Of a stretch of DNA of 64,000 nucleotides, positions 17,428 through 27,438 are shown piece after piece. The notes beneath the pieces are model-generated. The model was not told the DNA's origin, ran no database searches, and worked only from the letters and a program-made list of their open reading frames with translations. This DNA is from Frigidibacter sp. (lineage in GTDB: Bacteria > Pseudomonadota > Alphaproteobacteria > Rhodobacterales > Rhodobacteraceae). The DNA lies in assembly GCF_030695035.1 (NCBI RefSeq), contig NZ_JAUYTT010000012.1, positions 310,001-374,000 of the forward strand, in the 5' to 3' direction. Both the position numbers and the translations under genes were made by a program. How positions within the stretch are numbered: the first letter of the stretch is position 1; each line of letters opens with the position of its first letter.

Positions 17428-18975
17428 CTATCTGCGGCGAATTGTAACCAGCCCGAGCAACAAAAGCGACAAAAGCACCAGCATTGGCCAATCGCCGCTG
17501 CGGGCATAGGGCGTGGGCGGATATGCCGCGGGCAGGGGGGCATCGAGAAAGCCATCGGTGTTCAGCGGCAGCGAGGCGAGCACCCTCCCCTTCGCGTCGA
17601 CCACCGCCGAGACGCCGGTATTGGCAACACGCACCAAGGGCAGGCCCTGCTCGATGGCGCGCAGCCGGGCCTGCGCGAGATGCTGGTAGGGGCCCGAAAG
17701 CGCGCCGAACCAGGCATCGTTGGTGGCCTGCAAGATCCAGTCGGCGCGGCCGGGGGCGGCGTTCAGGCCTTGCGGGAACACCGCCTCGTAGCAGATCAGC
17801 GGCAGCACGCGGCCAAGTGGGCCAATGTCCAGCAGCGCGGGGCCGGGCCCGGCGGAATAGCCATTGCCCTGCCGCGCGGCGAAGGCGGTGATGCCGAGGC
17901 TGCCCAGCAGATCGCCCGCGGGCATGTATTCGCCAAAGGGCACGAGGTGGTGCTTGTCATAGACCCCGCCCACGGTGCCGCCGGGGCCGATCACTGCGAG
18001 GCTGTTGTAGAAGCGCAGCCCCTCGCTCCGCTGGATGCCAAGCACGACGGGGGTGCCGCCTGCCGCCTGCGAGATCAGTTCCAGCACCACGCCGGGGTCG
18101 TTCAGGAGCCAGGGCACCGCGGTTTCGGGCCAGAGGATCAGGTCGGGGGATGGGGTGCCGGGCGCCGGGGCGGCGGCGGTCTGGGCGAGCATGCGTTCGA
18201 AGAACATCTCCTGCATCCCGGGCTGCCATTTCAGGTCCTGCGCGGCATTGGGCTGCGCCAGGCGGATCTGGAACGGGCGGTTCCCCGTCATGGCTGGCGC
18301 GGGGTCCGGCTGCGCGAGCCGCCAGTTGCCGCCGGCCCAGACCGCCGCCAGAAGGGCAATGGCGGCGGGGGTGCCGCGGCGGGGGACCATCGCTGCCAGA
18401 GCCGCAGCAAGCGTGGTCAGCAGGCCAAGGCCGAGCGGGCCGATCAGCGCCGCCGCCTGCGCGACTGGCGTACCGATCCAGACATGACCAAGCAGCGCCC
18501 AAGGGAAGCCGGTGAGGACGTAGCTGCGCAGCGCGTCCGCGCCCGCCAGCGCGACGGCCAGCGCCAGCGCGCGCCGGGTGGGGGTCTGCCCCAGCCATGC
18601 GGCCAGCGCGGCAGCCCCCGCCCAGAACAGGGCCATGCCGAAGGAGATGAGGATCAGCGCGAAGGGGGCCATCCAACCGTGGCGGGCGACGTCCACCAGG
18701 AACGGCTCCACGATCCAGAACAGTGCCGCGGCAAAATAGCCGGCGCCTGCAAAGAGGGCCATCATAGCGGCGCGGCCGGGATGCGGCTGGCGCGCCAGCC
18801 AGCGGATCAGCAGCGCCAGCGCCGGCAGGGCGAGCCACCAAGCCCCTAGCGGCGCCTGCCCCGCGGCGATCAGCGCGCCAAGCAGGGCAAGCGCGCCGCG
18901 GTCGCGCCAAGAAGGGCGAAGCCGCGACCAGAGGCCGGGCGCGCCGCCCCCTGCCCGCAGATCCGCCCATTCCAA
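17428..18975 (-). CDS. lnt: Apolipoprotein N-acyltransferase
   Basis: 515 residues. Transfers the third acyl chain to the N-terminal cysteine of lipoproteins at the outer face of the inner membrane. An N-terminal set of membrane helices (to about 220) is followed by a nitrilase domain with the triad E284 (LWPETAVPW), K341 (YDKHHLVPFGEY) and C395 (PLICYEAVF). A last helix is near 495-510. The start is taken as TTG 18975, two bases after the corC stop; no strong ribosome site is visible, which is common for coupled genes. Confidence 0.95.
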   Translation of the reverse strand: MEWADLRAGGGAPGLWSRLRPSWRDRGALALLGALIAAGQAPLGAWWLALPALALLIRWLARQPHPGRAAMMALFAGAGYFAAALFWIVEPFLVDVARHGWMAPFALILISFGMALFWAGAAALAAWLGQTPTRRALALAVALAGADALRSYVLTGFPWALLGHVWIGTPVAQAAALIGPLGLGLLTTLAAALAAMVPRRGTPAAIALLAAVWAGGNWRLAQPDPAPAMTGNRPFQIRLAQPNAAQDLKWQPGMQEMFFERMLAQTAAAPAPGTPSPDLILWPETAVPWLLNDPGVVLELISQAAGGTPVVLGIQRSEGLRFYNSLAVIGPGGTVGGVYDKHHLVPFGEYMPAGDLLGSLGITAFAARQGNGYSAGPGPALLDIGPLGRVLPLICYEAVFPQGLNAAPGRADWILQATNDAWFGALSGPYQHLAQARLRAIEQGLPLVRVANTGVSAVVDAKGRVLASLPLNTDGFLDAPLPAAYPPTPYARSGDWPMLVLLSLLLLGLVTIRRR

Positions 18976-18977
18976 GA

Positions 18978-19862
18978 TCAGATCCCGGAGCCCGGCAGGC
19001 GCACCCGCAACCGCTTGATCCGGCGCGGGTCAGCATCGACGACCTCGAACTCGACCCCGCTATCGGCCTTCACCACCTCGCCGCGCGCCGGCACCCGGCC
19101 AAGCAGCATGAAGACGAGGCCGCCCATCGTGTCGACCTCCTCGCCCTCTTCCTCATCGGCAAGGCGGCGGCCGACGGCCAGTTCGAACTCTTCCAGCGGG
19201 GCACGGGCCTGCACCAGCCATTGGCCGGGCTTCTCTTGAGTCCAGAAACCGCCTTCCTGTTCGTCATGCTCGTCGTCGATGTCGCCAATGACCTGCTCGA
19301 TCAGGTCCTCGATCGTCACCAGCCCGTCCACGCCGCCATATTCGTCGATGACGAGGGCCATGTGGATGCGTTCCGTCTGCATCTTCTGCAGCAGAACGCC
19401 GATGGGCATGGAGGGCGGGGCAAACAGCAGCGGGCGCAGCATCTTGCGCAGGCCAAAGCGGGGGGCCTGAGCATCGAAGCCATATTGCAGCGCAAGGTCC
19501 TTGAGATGGACAAGCCCCAGCGGCGAATCGAGGGTGCCCTTGAACACCGGCATCCGCGAGAAGCCATGTTCGCGGAACACCTCGACCAGATCCTCTTTGG
19601 AAATGGTCACCGGCACTGCCACGATTTCGGGCTTGGGTATGGCGATGTCACCGACCCGCAGCCGCCGCAAGGCACCAAGGCCCGCGTGATGCGTGGTCTG
19701 TCCCTCGCCGGGGGCGCCGTCTTCGCCCTCATTCTCCTGATCCGCGCCGTTGAAGGCGTTCAGGATTCGTCCGAAAAAGCCGCGAGAACCATTGCTCTCG
19801 GGACTGTCCCCCTGGTCCGGCGCGTCCTGCGCTACCGTAGACCCGTCTGAACTTTCGCCCAT
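18978..19862 (-). CDS. corC: CorC/HlyC family CBS-domain protein
   Basis: 294 residues. Two CBS motifs span about 70-200 (SKEDLVEVFREHGFSRMPV, LGLVHLKDLALQYG, IDEYGGVDGLVTIEDLIEQ), followed by the transporter-associated CorC_HlyC domain. An acidic, low-complexity N-terminus precedes them, and there are no membrane helices. Members are linked to Mg2+/Co2+ handling; in alphaproteobacteria the gene sits between ybeY and lnt as here. ATG 19862 is preceded by AAGGAACG. Confidence 0.93.
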   Translation of the reverse strand: MGESSDGSTVAQDAPDQGDSPESNGSRGFFGRILNAFNGADQENEGEDGAPGEGQTTHHAGLGALRRLRVGDIAIPKPEIVAVPVTISKEDLVEVFREHGFSRMPVFKGTLDSPLGLVHLKDLALQYGFDAQAPRFGLRKMLRPLLFAPPSMPIGVLLQKMQTERIHMALVIDEYGGVDGLVTIEDLIEQVIGDIDDEHDEQEGGFWTQEKPGQWLVQARAPLEEFELAVGRRLADEEEGEEVDTMGGLVFMLLGRVPARGEVVKADSGVEFEVVDADPRRIKRLRVRLPGSGI

Positions 19863-19923
19863 CGTTCCTTTCCATCTTGCCGGGCTCTGTCACGCCGCGG
19901 CGCTGCCCAAGCGTCACTTGCTG

Positions 19924-20439
19924 TCAGTCGTAGGGATTTGCAAGTCCAAGCTCTGCCAGGATCGCAATTTCGGTGCCTTCCATGAGCGATGCGTCGGCGT
20001 CACGCTCATGATCGTAGCCCAGAAGATGCAGTACTGCGTGAACCACGAGGTGCGTCACATGTTCCGCCATCGGCTTGCCGGCCTCGGCGGCCTCGCGCTC
20101 GCAGGTCTCCCAAGCGATAGCGATGTCGCCCAGTTCCTCGGGCATGTCGGCATCGCCCTCAGGCAGCTCCGGTGCCGCACCCTCCGGCTCGGCTCCGCGC
20201 TCTTCCGAGGGCCAGGACAGCACGTTGGTTGCCGCGGGCTTGCCGCGGAAATCAGCGTTCAGTACGGCAATGCGGGCATCGTCGCAGCCCATCAGGCTGA
20301 TCTCGAATTCCGAGGGCTCCAGCCCCAGATGCGCCAGCGTCGCGGCGGCGGCCCGTTCGGCGAGCGGTGCGAGCCCGAAGGACTGCCACCGCTCGTCTTC
20401 GGCTATCGTGTCAACCAGAGATTCCATCGTCGCGGTCAT
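19924..20439 (-). CDS. ybeY: Endoribonuclease YbeY (16S rRNA maturation)
   Basis: 171 residues. A zinc-dependent single-strand endonuclease needed for 16S rRNA 3' processing and ribosome quality control. The metal-binding motif HAVLHLLGYDHERDAD holds the three histidines, and NVLSWPSEE is the other conserved stretch. It has an acidic insert (about 85-105) typical of relatives. I chose ATG 20439 because GAGG lies just before it; ATG 20427 is also possible. The gene overlaps the end of phoH. Confidence 0.95.
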   Translation of the reverse strand: MTATMESLVDTIAEDERWQSFGLAPLAERAAAATLAHLGLEPSEFEISLMGCDDARIAVLNADFRGKPAATNVLSWPSEERGAEPEGAAPELPEGDADMPEELGDIAIAWETCEREAAEAGKPMAEHVTHLVVHAVLHLLGYDHERDADASLMEGTEIAILAELGLANPYD

Positions 20440-21427
20440 AGGCCTCGATGATGCGTGCGACAAGGGGATGGCGCACCACGTCCTTGGCGGTGAAGTAGTT
20501 GAAGCTGACGCCCTTCACCCCTGCGATGATCCGCTCGGCATCCTTCAGGCCCGAGGGCACGCCGCGCGGAAGGTCGATCTGGCTGCGGTCGCCCGTCACC
20601 ACCATGCGGCTGCCCTCGCCCAGACGGGTCAGGAACATCTTCATCTGCATGGAGGTGGCGTTCTGCGCCTCGTCCAGCACCACGAAGGCGTTGGACAGGG
20701 TGCGCCCGCGCATGAAGGCCAGCGGAGCGATCTCGATCCGCTTCTCCAGCATCAGCTTTTCCATCTGCTTGGGCGGCAGGAAGTCGTTCAGCGCGTCATA
20801 GAGCGGCTGCATGTAGGGATCGACCTTCTCCTTCATGTCGCCGGGCAGGAAGCCGAGCCGCTCGCCCGCCTCCACCGCCGGACGGGAGAGGATGATCTTG
20901 TCGACATGGCCCCCGATCAGCATCGTCACGCCGACCGCCACCGCAAGATAGGTCTTGCCGGTGCCGGCGGGGCCGATCCCGAAGGCCAGTTCATGCTGGA
21001 AGAGGTTGCGCACATAGGCCTTCTGCGCCTCGGTGCGCGGCTCGACAGACTTCTTGCGGGTGCGGATTTCCATGCGGCCGCTGAACATCTCCAGCTGATC
21101 CTCGGGGTCGGCCTGCGGTGCGCCGCCGAAATCGCCCATGCGGATCATGGCGTCGATATCGCCAGCTTCGACCGGGCGGCCGGTTTCCAGCCGCGCATAC
21201 AGGTGATGCAGCAGTGAGGCCGCCTGATCGCGGAGCGCTGGTGTGCCCACCACTGCGAGCTGATTGCCGCGCCGGAGGATGTGGACCCCCACCTTGTGTT
21301 CGATCTGGGCGAGGTTCCGGTCGAACTGCCCGCACAGATCGCGCAGGAGGCGGTTGTCGGGGAATTCCAGAAGCGTCTCGTGAACGTCTTCAGGACGGGG
21401 CGGGGGGGTCAGCGCGCTGATGCCCAA
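20411..21427 (-). CDS. phoH: PhoH-like ATPase (YbeZ type)
   Basis: 338 residues. Contains an N-terminal KH-like region, Walker A GPAGTGKT at 152-159, and Walker B FVVLDEAQN, followed by LTRLGEGSRMVVTGD, as in PhoH/YbeZ proteins that partner YbeY in RNA metabolism. The start is TTG 21427 with GGGAG 8 bases upstream. The stop overlaps ybeY by 29 bases, so the two are tightly coupled. Confidence 0.94.
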   Translation of the reverse strand: MGISALTPPPRPEDVHETLLEFPDNRLLRDLCGQFDRNLAQIEHKVGVHILRRGNQLAVVGTPALRDQAASLLHHLYARLETGRPVEAGDIDAMIRMGDFGGAPQADPEDQLEMFSGRMEIRTRKKSVEPRTEAQKAYVRNLFQHELAFGIGPAGTGKTYLAVAVGVTMLIGGHVDKIILSRPAVEAGERLGFLPGDMKEKVDPYMQPLYDALNDFLPPKQMEKLMLEKRIEIAPLAFMRGRTLSNAFVVLDEAQNATSMQMKMFLTRLGEGSRMVVTGDRSQIDLPRGVPSGLKDAERIIAGVKGVSFNYFTAKDVVRHPLVARIIEAYDRDDGISG

Positions 21428-21550
21428 TAACGTCTCCCTTCGGCAGAGGGTTGGCTTTGGCAGGGGGTCGGCTTCGGTAGCCCAATGGTGCCAAGCGCGG
21501 GGCCCCGTGGCAAGCGCCCAGATGAAGATTCACGCTGGGGAAACAAAATA

Positions 21551-21574
21551 GGCCGCAGGACTGTTCCTGCGGCC
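21551..21574 (-). terminator. Rho-independent terminator after the OmpA-like pair
   Basis: GGCCGCAGGA and TCCTGCGGCC form a perfect 10-bp stem with loop CTGT. On the minus strand it is followed by TATTTTGTTT. It separates the OmpA-like pair from phoH. Confidence 0.85.
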
Positions 21575-21604
21575 ACCATATCGTGATCGGTTGGGCGCTA
21601 AGGC

Positions 21605-21898
21605 TCAGATCGGATCTACGCGCGATTGGTAGGGGCCGGTCGCATAGCCCGAGGTGCCGGGCTTGCCGGTGCAGACCGGGCGGCCATCGGGATAGCGCCG
21701 CGCGCTCATGTAGCCTTCGGCGCCATCGTCGATCATCCAGTGATCGCAGCCCTCGGGATCGACCCAGATCCCGGCCTTCAGCTGGCTCAGGTGCTTGGCG
21801 TCGACGGCGCGGTCCACCGTCTTGTTCTGCTTGGGGGCATCGCAGGCGGCAAGGGTGCCGGCGGCCGCGAGGATGGCGATATATTTCAGCACGGTCAT
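21605..21898 (-). CDS. Small lipoprotein with a WVDPxGCxHW domain
   Basis: 97 residues. A signal peptide with lipobox LAAC (about 16-19) marks it as a lipoprotein. Its core IWVDPEGCDHWMIDDGAEGY continues to RYPDGRPVC and is nearly the same as a segment of the OmpA-like protein encoded just upstream, so the pair share a domain by duplication. The function is unknown; a peptidoglycan- or envelope-associated role is inferred from the partner. ATG 21898 follows GGAG. The gap to the OmpA-like gene is 10 bases. Confidence 0.85.
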   Translation of the reverse strand: MTVLKYIAILAAAGTLAACDAPKQNKTVDRAVDAKHLSQLKAGIWVDPEGCDHWMIDDGAEGYMSARRYPDGRPVCTGKPGTSGYATGPYQSRVDPI

Positions 21899-21908
21899 GT
21901 CACGCTCC

Positions 21909-22457
21909 TCAGCGGATGCAGAAGATTTCGACGCGGCGGTTCTGCTGCATCCCGGCCGCGGTGGCGTTGGACGCCTTGGGCTGGCGCTCGCCGAACCAGG
22001 TGATGTCCACGACCCGCGCCCCGACACTGCCGGCGACGGCGGCGACAGACTGGGCCCGGCGCTGCGACAGGTTCATGTTGTAGCCGTCACTGGCGCGGCT
22101 GTCGGTGTGGCCGGCGATCACGTAGCCAGCCGCCTTGTTCGAAGCGAAGAACGATTCGAGCTGCTGGCGGCCGCCGGGAGAGATCGTGGCGCTGTCGGTG
22201 GCAAAGAGCTGGTCCGAGGCCATCACGCCGCAAGCCTCGCCGCGGTTGCAGACCGGCAGGCCGCGGCGGTCGATGCGCGCGTCCATATAGCCTTCCCAGC
22301 CGTCATCCATCACCCAGTGCTCGCAGCCATCCGGGTCAACCCAGATCGTCGGCGCATAGCGCTCGCCCTGCACGACCTGTTGCGCCAGCAATGGCCCCGT
22401 CGCCAGTGCAAGACCGGTCACCGCGACCGCCACCGCCCTCAGGATCCCTTTTACCAC
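21909..22457 (-). CDS. OmpA family peptidoglycan-associated protein
   Basis: 182 residues from GTG 22457, which has GGAGG 7 bases upstream; an earlier GTG at 22484 would spoil the signal peptide (KGILRAVAVAVTGLALATG). Residues about 30-75 hold the IWVDPDGCEHWVMDDGWEGY unit shared with the next gene. From about 80 an OmpA C-terminal domain follows, with AGYVIAGHTDSRASDGYNMN, LSQRRAQSVA and NRRVEIFC, which in the family binds meso-diaminopimelate of peptidoglycan. The pair is inserted between miaB and phoH. Confidence 0.88.
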   Translation of the reverse strand: MVKGILRAVAVAVTGLALATGPLLAQQVVQGERYAPTIWVDPDGCEHWVMDDGWEGYMDARIDRRGLPVCNRGEACGVMASDQLFATDSATISPGGRQQLESFFASNKAAGYVIAGHTDSRASDGYNMNLSQRRAQSVAAVAGSVGARVVDITWFGERQPKASNATAAGMQQNRRVEIFCIR

Positions 22458-22649
22458 TGTTTCGCCTCCGTCTTGTTCACCCACTGCGGCGCAGCACGCA
22501 CGCCCCGAGGAGACTGTTCAAATCCCCGCGAGCGTAGCATGTCCTTAACTCTTGTGAAGGTGCTTTCCCCACAGATTGTGCGCGAACCGGAAACATTGCC
22601 CCAGCAGAGGTGAAACTAGACCATAGATCGCTGCGAAAATGCCCGGCGC

Positions 22650-24023
22650 CTACCACATTGCGCTGGTGACGACGCCGCCAAGCGAGTTCGGGCCGCTGTC
22701 GGTGATTCTCACCTTGGCGATGGCCCCGCGCTTCGCCTCGCCGCCAGTGACATGCACCGCGTGCAGATAGTCGGACTTGCCGACCATCTGCCCCGGCTCG
22801 CGCCCGGTTTTTTCGAACAGCACCTGCACCTCGCGCCCGACCATTCCCTGCTGCGCGGCGCGCTGTTGCTGCGTCAGCAAAGCCTGCAGCCGTTGGAGGC
22901 GCTCGTCGGCTTCCCCCGTTGGAACGGGCGGCTTTTCAGCGGCGGGGGTGCCGGGGCGGGCGGAGTAGCGGAAGGAATAGGCCATGCCGTAATCCACCGC
23001 CGCCACCAGATCCATCGTCGCCTGAAAATCCGCCTCGGTCTCACCGGGGAAGCCCACGATGAAATCGCCCGACAGCAGCATGTCGGGCCGGGCGGCGCGG
23101 ATGCGCTCCACCAGCCGCAGATAGTGCTCGGCGGTGTGCTTGCGGGCCATCGCCTTCAGGATGCGGTCGCTGCCCGACTGCACGGGAAGGTGCAGATAGG
23201 GCATCAGCTTGGCCTCTTCGCCATGCGCGGCGATCAGGTCATCGCCCATGTCATTGGGGTGCGAGGTGGTGTAGCGGATCCGCTCCAACCCGTCGATCCG
23301 CGCCAGCGCCCGCACCAGTTGAGCAAGGCCCCAGGTGCCGCCGCCAAGGTCGGCCGGGCCGTCGCCGTGATAGGCGTTGACGTTCTGGCCCAGAAGCGTG
23401 ATCTCGCGCACGCCCTTCTCCACCAGCCCCCGCGCCTCGGTCAGGATACGCGCCACCGGGCGGCTGACCTCGGAGCCGCGGGTATAGGGCACCACGCAGA
23501 AGGCGCAGAACTTGTCGCAGCCCTCCTGCACCGTCAGGAAGGCGGTCGGGCCGCGGGTCGCGCCCTGCATCCGAGCGGGCAAATGGTCGAACTTGTCCTC
23601 GGCCGGAAACTCGGTATCGACCGACTTGCCGCCCGCCTCGGCGGCGCGGGCCATTGCCGGCAGCCGGTGATAGCTTTGCGGGCCGACGACCAGATCGACC
23701 AGCGGCATCCGCCGCAGGATCTCGGCGCCCTCGGCCTGCGCGACACAGCCGGCGACGCCGATCTTCAGGGCCGGGTTCGCGGCCTTCAGCGGCCGCAGGC
23801 GGCCAAGGTCGGAATAGAGCTTCTCGGAGGCCTTCTCGCGAATGTGGCAGGTGTTCAGCAGCACCATGTCGGCATCGTCGGCCGTTTCAGTCAGCACATA
23901 GCCATCGGCGCCCATCGCCTCGGCCATGCGCTCGCTGTCATAGACGTTCATCTGGCAGCCATAGGTCTTGATGAAGAGCTTCTTCACCCCAGCTTTTGCA
24001 TCGACTTTCGCATCGCCATCCAT
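22650..24023 (-). CDS. miaB: tRNA-2-methylthio-N6-dimethylallyladenosine synthase
   Basis: 457 residues. A radical-SAM methylthiotransferase acting on i6A37 of tRNAs. The auxiliary cluster cysteines are in [19 protein letters not shown] and [11 protein letters not shown]; the radical-SAM cluster is [18 protein letters not shown]-terminal TRAM domain begins near 390. ATG 24023 follows a GGG-rich ribosome site. Two OmpA-like genes separate it from phoH, to which it is often adjacent. Confidence 0.96.
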   Translation of the reverse strand: MDGDAKVDAKAGVKKLFIKTYGCQMNVYDSERMAEAMGADGYVLTETADDADMVLLNTCHIREKASEKLYSDLGRLRPLKAANPALKIGVAGCVAQAEGAEILRRMPLVDLVVGPQSYHRLPAMARAAEAGGKSVDTEFPAEDKFDHLPARMQGATRGPTAFLTVQEGCDKFCAFCVVPYTRGSEVSRPVARILTEARGLVEKGVREITLLGQNVNAYHGDGPADLGGGTWGLAQLVRALARIDGLERIRYTTSHPNDMGDDLIAAHGEEAKLMPYLHLPVQSGSDRILKAMARKHTAEHYLRLVERIRAARPDMLLSGDFIVGFPGETEADFQATMDLVAAVDYGMAYSFRYSARPGTPAAEKPPVPTGEADERLQRLQALLTQQQRAAQQGMVGREVQVLFEKTGREPGQMVGKSDYLHAVHVTGGEAKRGAIAKVRITDSGPNSLGGVVTSAMW

Positions 24024-24189
24024 GCCGTGCCCTTTCCCGCGCCCGGGCGCGCGCAGATGCGCGCCGGACCGGCGTTGTCTACCGAAATGCCGCCCTTGCC
24101 GCAATGCCCGCCCCGACGCGGTGCAGCAGGGCTTGCATTGCGCCCCGCCCTGCCCGAGTTTGCAGCTGCGGCAGCGAACGGACCTCCCC

Positions 24190-25056
24190 ATGGATTACAC
24201 CTCTCTCGACGACTTCCTTGTGCGGGGCCGCGCGGCGCTGGCCAAGGGGCCAGTGGCGCTGATCCTTGCCGAGGATCTGGTCGAGGTGGACGGCACCCTG
24301 CGCCACCACCTCAAGGCCGGGTTTCGCGCAGTTCTGCTGTTCGCGCCGCCTGAACTGGTGCTTCCGGCGGATCTCGCGGCGCAGGTGCATCGGATCGCGT
24401 TCCAGGTGAAGTCCGAAGGCGCGCTGATGCGGGCGGTGAACCCGATCGTCGAAGCCGCGCCGCCGACCACCTGGCTCTATTACTGCTACAACGCCGAATA
24501 CCTGTTCCACCCATTCTGCGAGACCCGCAGCGTGCGCGAGTTGATCGCCTTCCATGCCGAGGAACGGCGCGATGCGATGCTGTGCTATGTCGTCGATCTT
24601 TATGCGGGCGACCTCTGGGCGAATCCCGACGCGGTGGACCTTGAGAATGCGCAGATGGACCGCACCGGCTATTACGCCCTCGCCCGCAAGGACGAGGCGG
24701 GCCATGTGCGCGAACGGCAGCTGGACTTCTACGGCGGCATCCGCTGGCGGTTCGAGGAGCATATTCCGAAAGACCGCCGCCGCATCGACCGCATCGCACT
24801 GTTCCGCGCGCAGCCGGGACTGCGCCTGCGCGCCGATCACACCTTCAGCATTCAGGAATACAACACCTATGCCTGCCCCTGGCACCACAACATGACCGCC
24901 TCGGTAATGTCCTTCCGCACCGCCAAGGCGCTGAAGACCAACCCCGGGTCAACCTATGACATCAACAGCTTCAAGTGGCACAACTCGGTGCGCTTCGACT
25001 GGCATTCGCAGCAGTTGATGGAGCTGGGTTTGATGGAACCGGGGCAGTGGTTCTGA
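24190..25056 (+). CDS. Conserved protein, possible family 2-like glycosyltransferase
   Basis: 288 residues, no signal peptide or membrane helix. The layout resembles short Glyco_tranf_2_4 proteins: an N-terminal unit ([19 protein letters not shown]), a central [20 protein letters not shown] that may replace the usual aspartate-containing DxD-like segment, and a conserved end ([37 protein letters not shown]). The expected acidic metal motif is not obvious. The assignment to glycosyltransferases is tentative. ATG 24190 follows GACCTCCCC with no strong ribosome site. It converges with irr. Confidence 0.7.
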   Translation: MDYTSLDDFLVRGRAALAKGPVALILAEDLVEVDGTLRHHLKAGFRAVLLFAPPELVLPADLAAQVHRIAFQVKSEGALMRAVNPIVEAAPPTTWLYYCYNAEYLFHPFCETRSVRELIAFHAEERRDAMLCYVVDLYAGDLWANPDAVDLENAQMDRTGYYALARKDEAGHVRERQLDFYGGIRWRFEEHIPKDRRRIDRIALFRAQPGLRLRADHTFSIQEYNTYACPWHHNMTASVMSFRTAKALKTNPGSTYDINSFKWHNSVRFDWHSQQLMELGLMEPGQWF

Positions 25057-25059
25057 ATC

Positions 25060-25476
25060 TTACGTCCGGCGCAGGCGGATCACCACATCGACGCGGGCAA
25101 TCTCGGCGCCCGCAGGCGCGGTCGGCAGGCGCGTGATCTGAAGCTCTTCCGCGGGCGCATCGGTCAGCTCCGAATTGTCTTCCCAGAAGAAATGCGGGTG
25201 GTCGTCCATCCGCGTGTCGAAATACGACCGCGCCCCATCGACCGTGATCTCTTGCATCAGGCCCGCCTGACAAAAAGCGCGCAGAGTGTTGTAGACCGTC
25301 GCCAGCGACACGCCCTCACCTGCGGCGCGGGCCGCAGCATAAAGGCTCTCGGCCGTGACATGCCGGTCCTCACCATCGCCCACCAGCAAGGATGCCAGCG
25401 CCACGCGTTGCCGCGTCGGGCGTAGACCTGCCCGTGCGAGCCATGTGGTTCCGGTTGCGTCGGCTTTGGCCTTCAT
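25060..25476 (-). CDS. irr: Fur family iron-response regulator Irr
   Basis: 138 residues. The winged-helix part reads GLRPTRQRVALASLLV, HVTAESLYAAA, GVSLATVYNTLRAFCQAGLM. The ligand part (SYFDTRMDDHPHFFWED, EELQITRLPTAPAGAEIARV) is Irr-like rather than Fur-like. The second haem site of Bradyrhizobium Irr (three adjacent histidines) appears here as HPH, and the N-terminal Cys-Pro haem motif is absent, as in other Rhodobacterales. Irr controls iron and haem genes. It is divergent from fabA, an arrangement usual in the clade. Confidence 0.9.
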   Translation of the reverse strand: MKAKADATGTTWLARAGLRPTRQRVALASLLVGDGEDRHVTAESLYAAARAAGEGVSLATVYNTLRAFCQAGLMQEITVDGARSYFDTRMDDHPHFFWEDNSELTDAPAEELQITRLPTAPAGAEIARVDVVIRLRRT

Positions 25477-25664
25477 GGGATTGCGCTCTTTCCTACACTA
25501 GCCATTCATATAAGGGTGGAGTGCCCCAGATTTCAAATCCTTTCGCAAAACGGCCCTGACGAGGCCGCTTGTCCCGCCCCGCGGGGCTATTGCGCCCGCT
25601 CCGATGCGGATGGTAGAGGAAAGCCGGTATCAAAAGAGTGTTCTGCACGGGGGGACGGGCCGGA

Positions 25665-26177
25665 ATGGCGGATTATCCGACGAGTTTCGACAAGGACGCG
25701 CTGCTGAAATGTGCGCGGGGTGAGCTTTTTGGCCCCGGCAACGCGCAGTTGCCTGAACCGCCGATGCTGATGATGGACCGGATCACCGATATTTCCGCCG
25801 ATGGCGGCGCGCATGGCAAGGGCCATGTCGTTGCCGAATTCGACATCCGCCCCGACCTGTGGTTCTTCGCCTGCCACTTCCCCGGCAACCCGGTGATGCC
25901 CGGCTGCCTTGGCCTTGATGGCCTGTGGCAGCTGACCGGCTTCAACCTGGGCTGGCGCGGTTGGCAGGGTCAGGGCTTTGCGCTTGGCGTCGGCGAGGTC
26001 AAGCTGAGCGGCATGGTCACGCCCGCCCGCACGATGATCACCTACCGCGTCGATTTCACCCGCGTCATCGACCGCCGGCTGAAGATGGGCGTCGCCGATG
26101 GCCGCGTCGAGTCCGACGGCGAGATCATCTATCAGGTCAAGGACATGAAGGTCGGTCTGGCTGCCGCCGCAGCCTGA
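25665..26177 (+). CDS. fabA: 3-hydroxydecanoyl-ACP dehydratase/isomerase
   Basis: 170 residues. Introduces the cis double bond at C10 in unsaturated fatty acid synthesis. The catalytic motif [20 protein letters not shown] holds the active-site histidine, and the helix Asp is in [12 protein letters not shown] 25665 follows GGGGA; it starts the rightward operon fabA-fabB-fabI. The 188-base gap to irr should hold both promoters. Confidence 0.97.
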   Translation: MADYPTSFDKDALLKCARGELFGPGNAQLPEPPMLMMDRITDISADGGAHGKGHVVAEFDIRPDLWFFACHFPGNPVMPGCLGLDGLWQLTGFNLGWRGWQGQGFALGVGEVKLSGMVTPARTMITYRVDFTRVIDRRLKMGVADGRVESDGEIIYQVKDMKVGLAAAAA

Positions 26178-26202
26178 TCCCCCAAGCTTAGGAGAGCCGC
26201 CC

Positions 26203-27432
26203 ATGCGCCGCGTCGTCGTCACAGGCCTCGGTATCGTTTCATCCATCGGCAATAACGCGGGGGAGGTTCTGGCCTCGCTGAAGGCCGGCCGCTCCGGCAT
26301 CACCGCCAATGCCGATATGGCAGAGCGCGGCTTTCGCAGCCAGGTTGCGGGGGCCGTCAATCTTGACGTTGCCGAGCATGTGGACAAGCGCACGCTGCGC
26401 TTCATGGGTCCGGGTGCGGCCTATGCCCATATCGCGATGACGCAGGCCATCGCCGATGCCGGCCTGACCGAGGCCGATGTGTCGAACCCGCGCACCGGGC
26501 TTGTGGCCGGATCGGGCGGGCCCTCGACCTCGGCGATGCTCATCGCGCATCAGACAGTTCTGACCCAGGGGGCGCCGAAACGGATCGGGCCCTTCGCGGT
26601 GCCCAAATGCATGTCCTCGACCATCTCGGCGAACCTGTCGACCGCGTTCAAGATCAAGGGCATCAACTACTCGATCACCTCGGCCTGCTCGACCTCGCTG
26701 CATTGCATCGGCAACGCCAGCGAGCAGATCATGATGGGCAAGCAGGACATGATGTTCGCCGGCGGCGCGGAGGAGCTGGACTGGACGCTGTCCTGCCTGT
26801 TCGACGCGATGGGCGCGATGTCCTCCAAGTACAACGACCGCCCGGCGCAGGCCTCGCGTGCCTTCGATGCGGCGCGCGACGGGTTCGTGATCGCCGGCGG
26901 CGGCGGGATCCTGGTGCTGGAGGAACTCGAGCACGCCAAGGCCCGCGGCGCGAAGATCTATGCCGAGGTCACCGGCTATGCCGCCACCTCGGACGGGCAT
27001 GACATGGTCGCCCCCTCGGGCGAGGGCGGCGAGCGGGCGATGCGGCTGGCACTGCAATCGCTGAGCCCCGACCGCAAGGTGGGCTACATCAACGCGCATG
27101 GCACCTCGACCCCGGTCGGCGATGTCGGCGAGGTCGAAGCGGTGCGCCGGGTGTTTGGCCGCGGCACCACCCCGGTGATCAGCTCCACCAAGTCGATGAC
27201 CGGCCACAGCCAGGGTGCCACCGGCGCGCAGGAGGCGATCTATTGCCTGCTGATGCTGCAGAACGATTTCATCGCGCCCTCGATCAATGTGGACACGCTC
27301 GACCCGGCCATCGACGCCGCCGAGATCGCCACCGCCCGCGTTGACAATGCGGGCCTTGATACGGTGATGACCAACAGCTTCGGCTTTGGCGGCACCAATG
27401 GCTCGATGCTGCTGTCGAAATATCTGGGGTGA
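26203..27432 (+). CDS. fabB: 3-oxoacyl-ACP synthase I
   Basis: 409 residues. Elongates the cis-3-enoyl-ACP made by FabA. The active-site cysteine is C162 ([12 protein letters not shown]); the two histidines are in [12 protein letters not shown] and [12 protein letters not shown], and the glycine-rich tail is [18 protein letters not shown] lies 6 bases before ATG 26203, 25 bases after fabA. Confidence 0.97.
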   Translation: MRRVVVTGLGIVSSIGNNAGEVLASLKAGRSGITANADMAERGFRSQVAGAVNLDVAEHVDKRTLRFMGPGAAYAHIAMTQAIADAGLTEADVSNPRTGLVAGSGGPSTSAMLIAHQTVLTQGAPKRIGPFAVPKCMSSTISANLSTAFKIKGINYSITSACSTSLHCIGNASEQIMMGKQDMMFAGGAEELDWTLSCLFDAMGAMSSKYNDRPAQASRAFDAARDGFVIAGGGGILVLEELEHAKARGAKIYAEVTGYAATSDGHDMVAPSGEGGERAMRLALQSLSPDRKVGYINAHGTSTPVGDVGEVEAVRRVFGRGTTPVISSTKSMTGHSQGATGAQEAIYCLLMLQNDFIAPSINVDTLDPAIDAAEIATARVDNAGLDTVMTNSFGFGGTNGSMLLSKYLG

Positions 27433-27438
27433 TCTGAC

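Noticed and set aside
17377-18849. A 490-codon plus-strand frame opposite lnt
   Set aside because: No recognisable domain and fully covered by the certain lnt gene.
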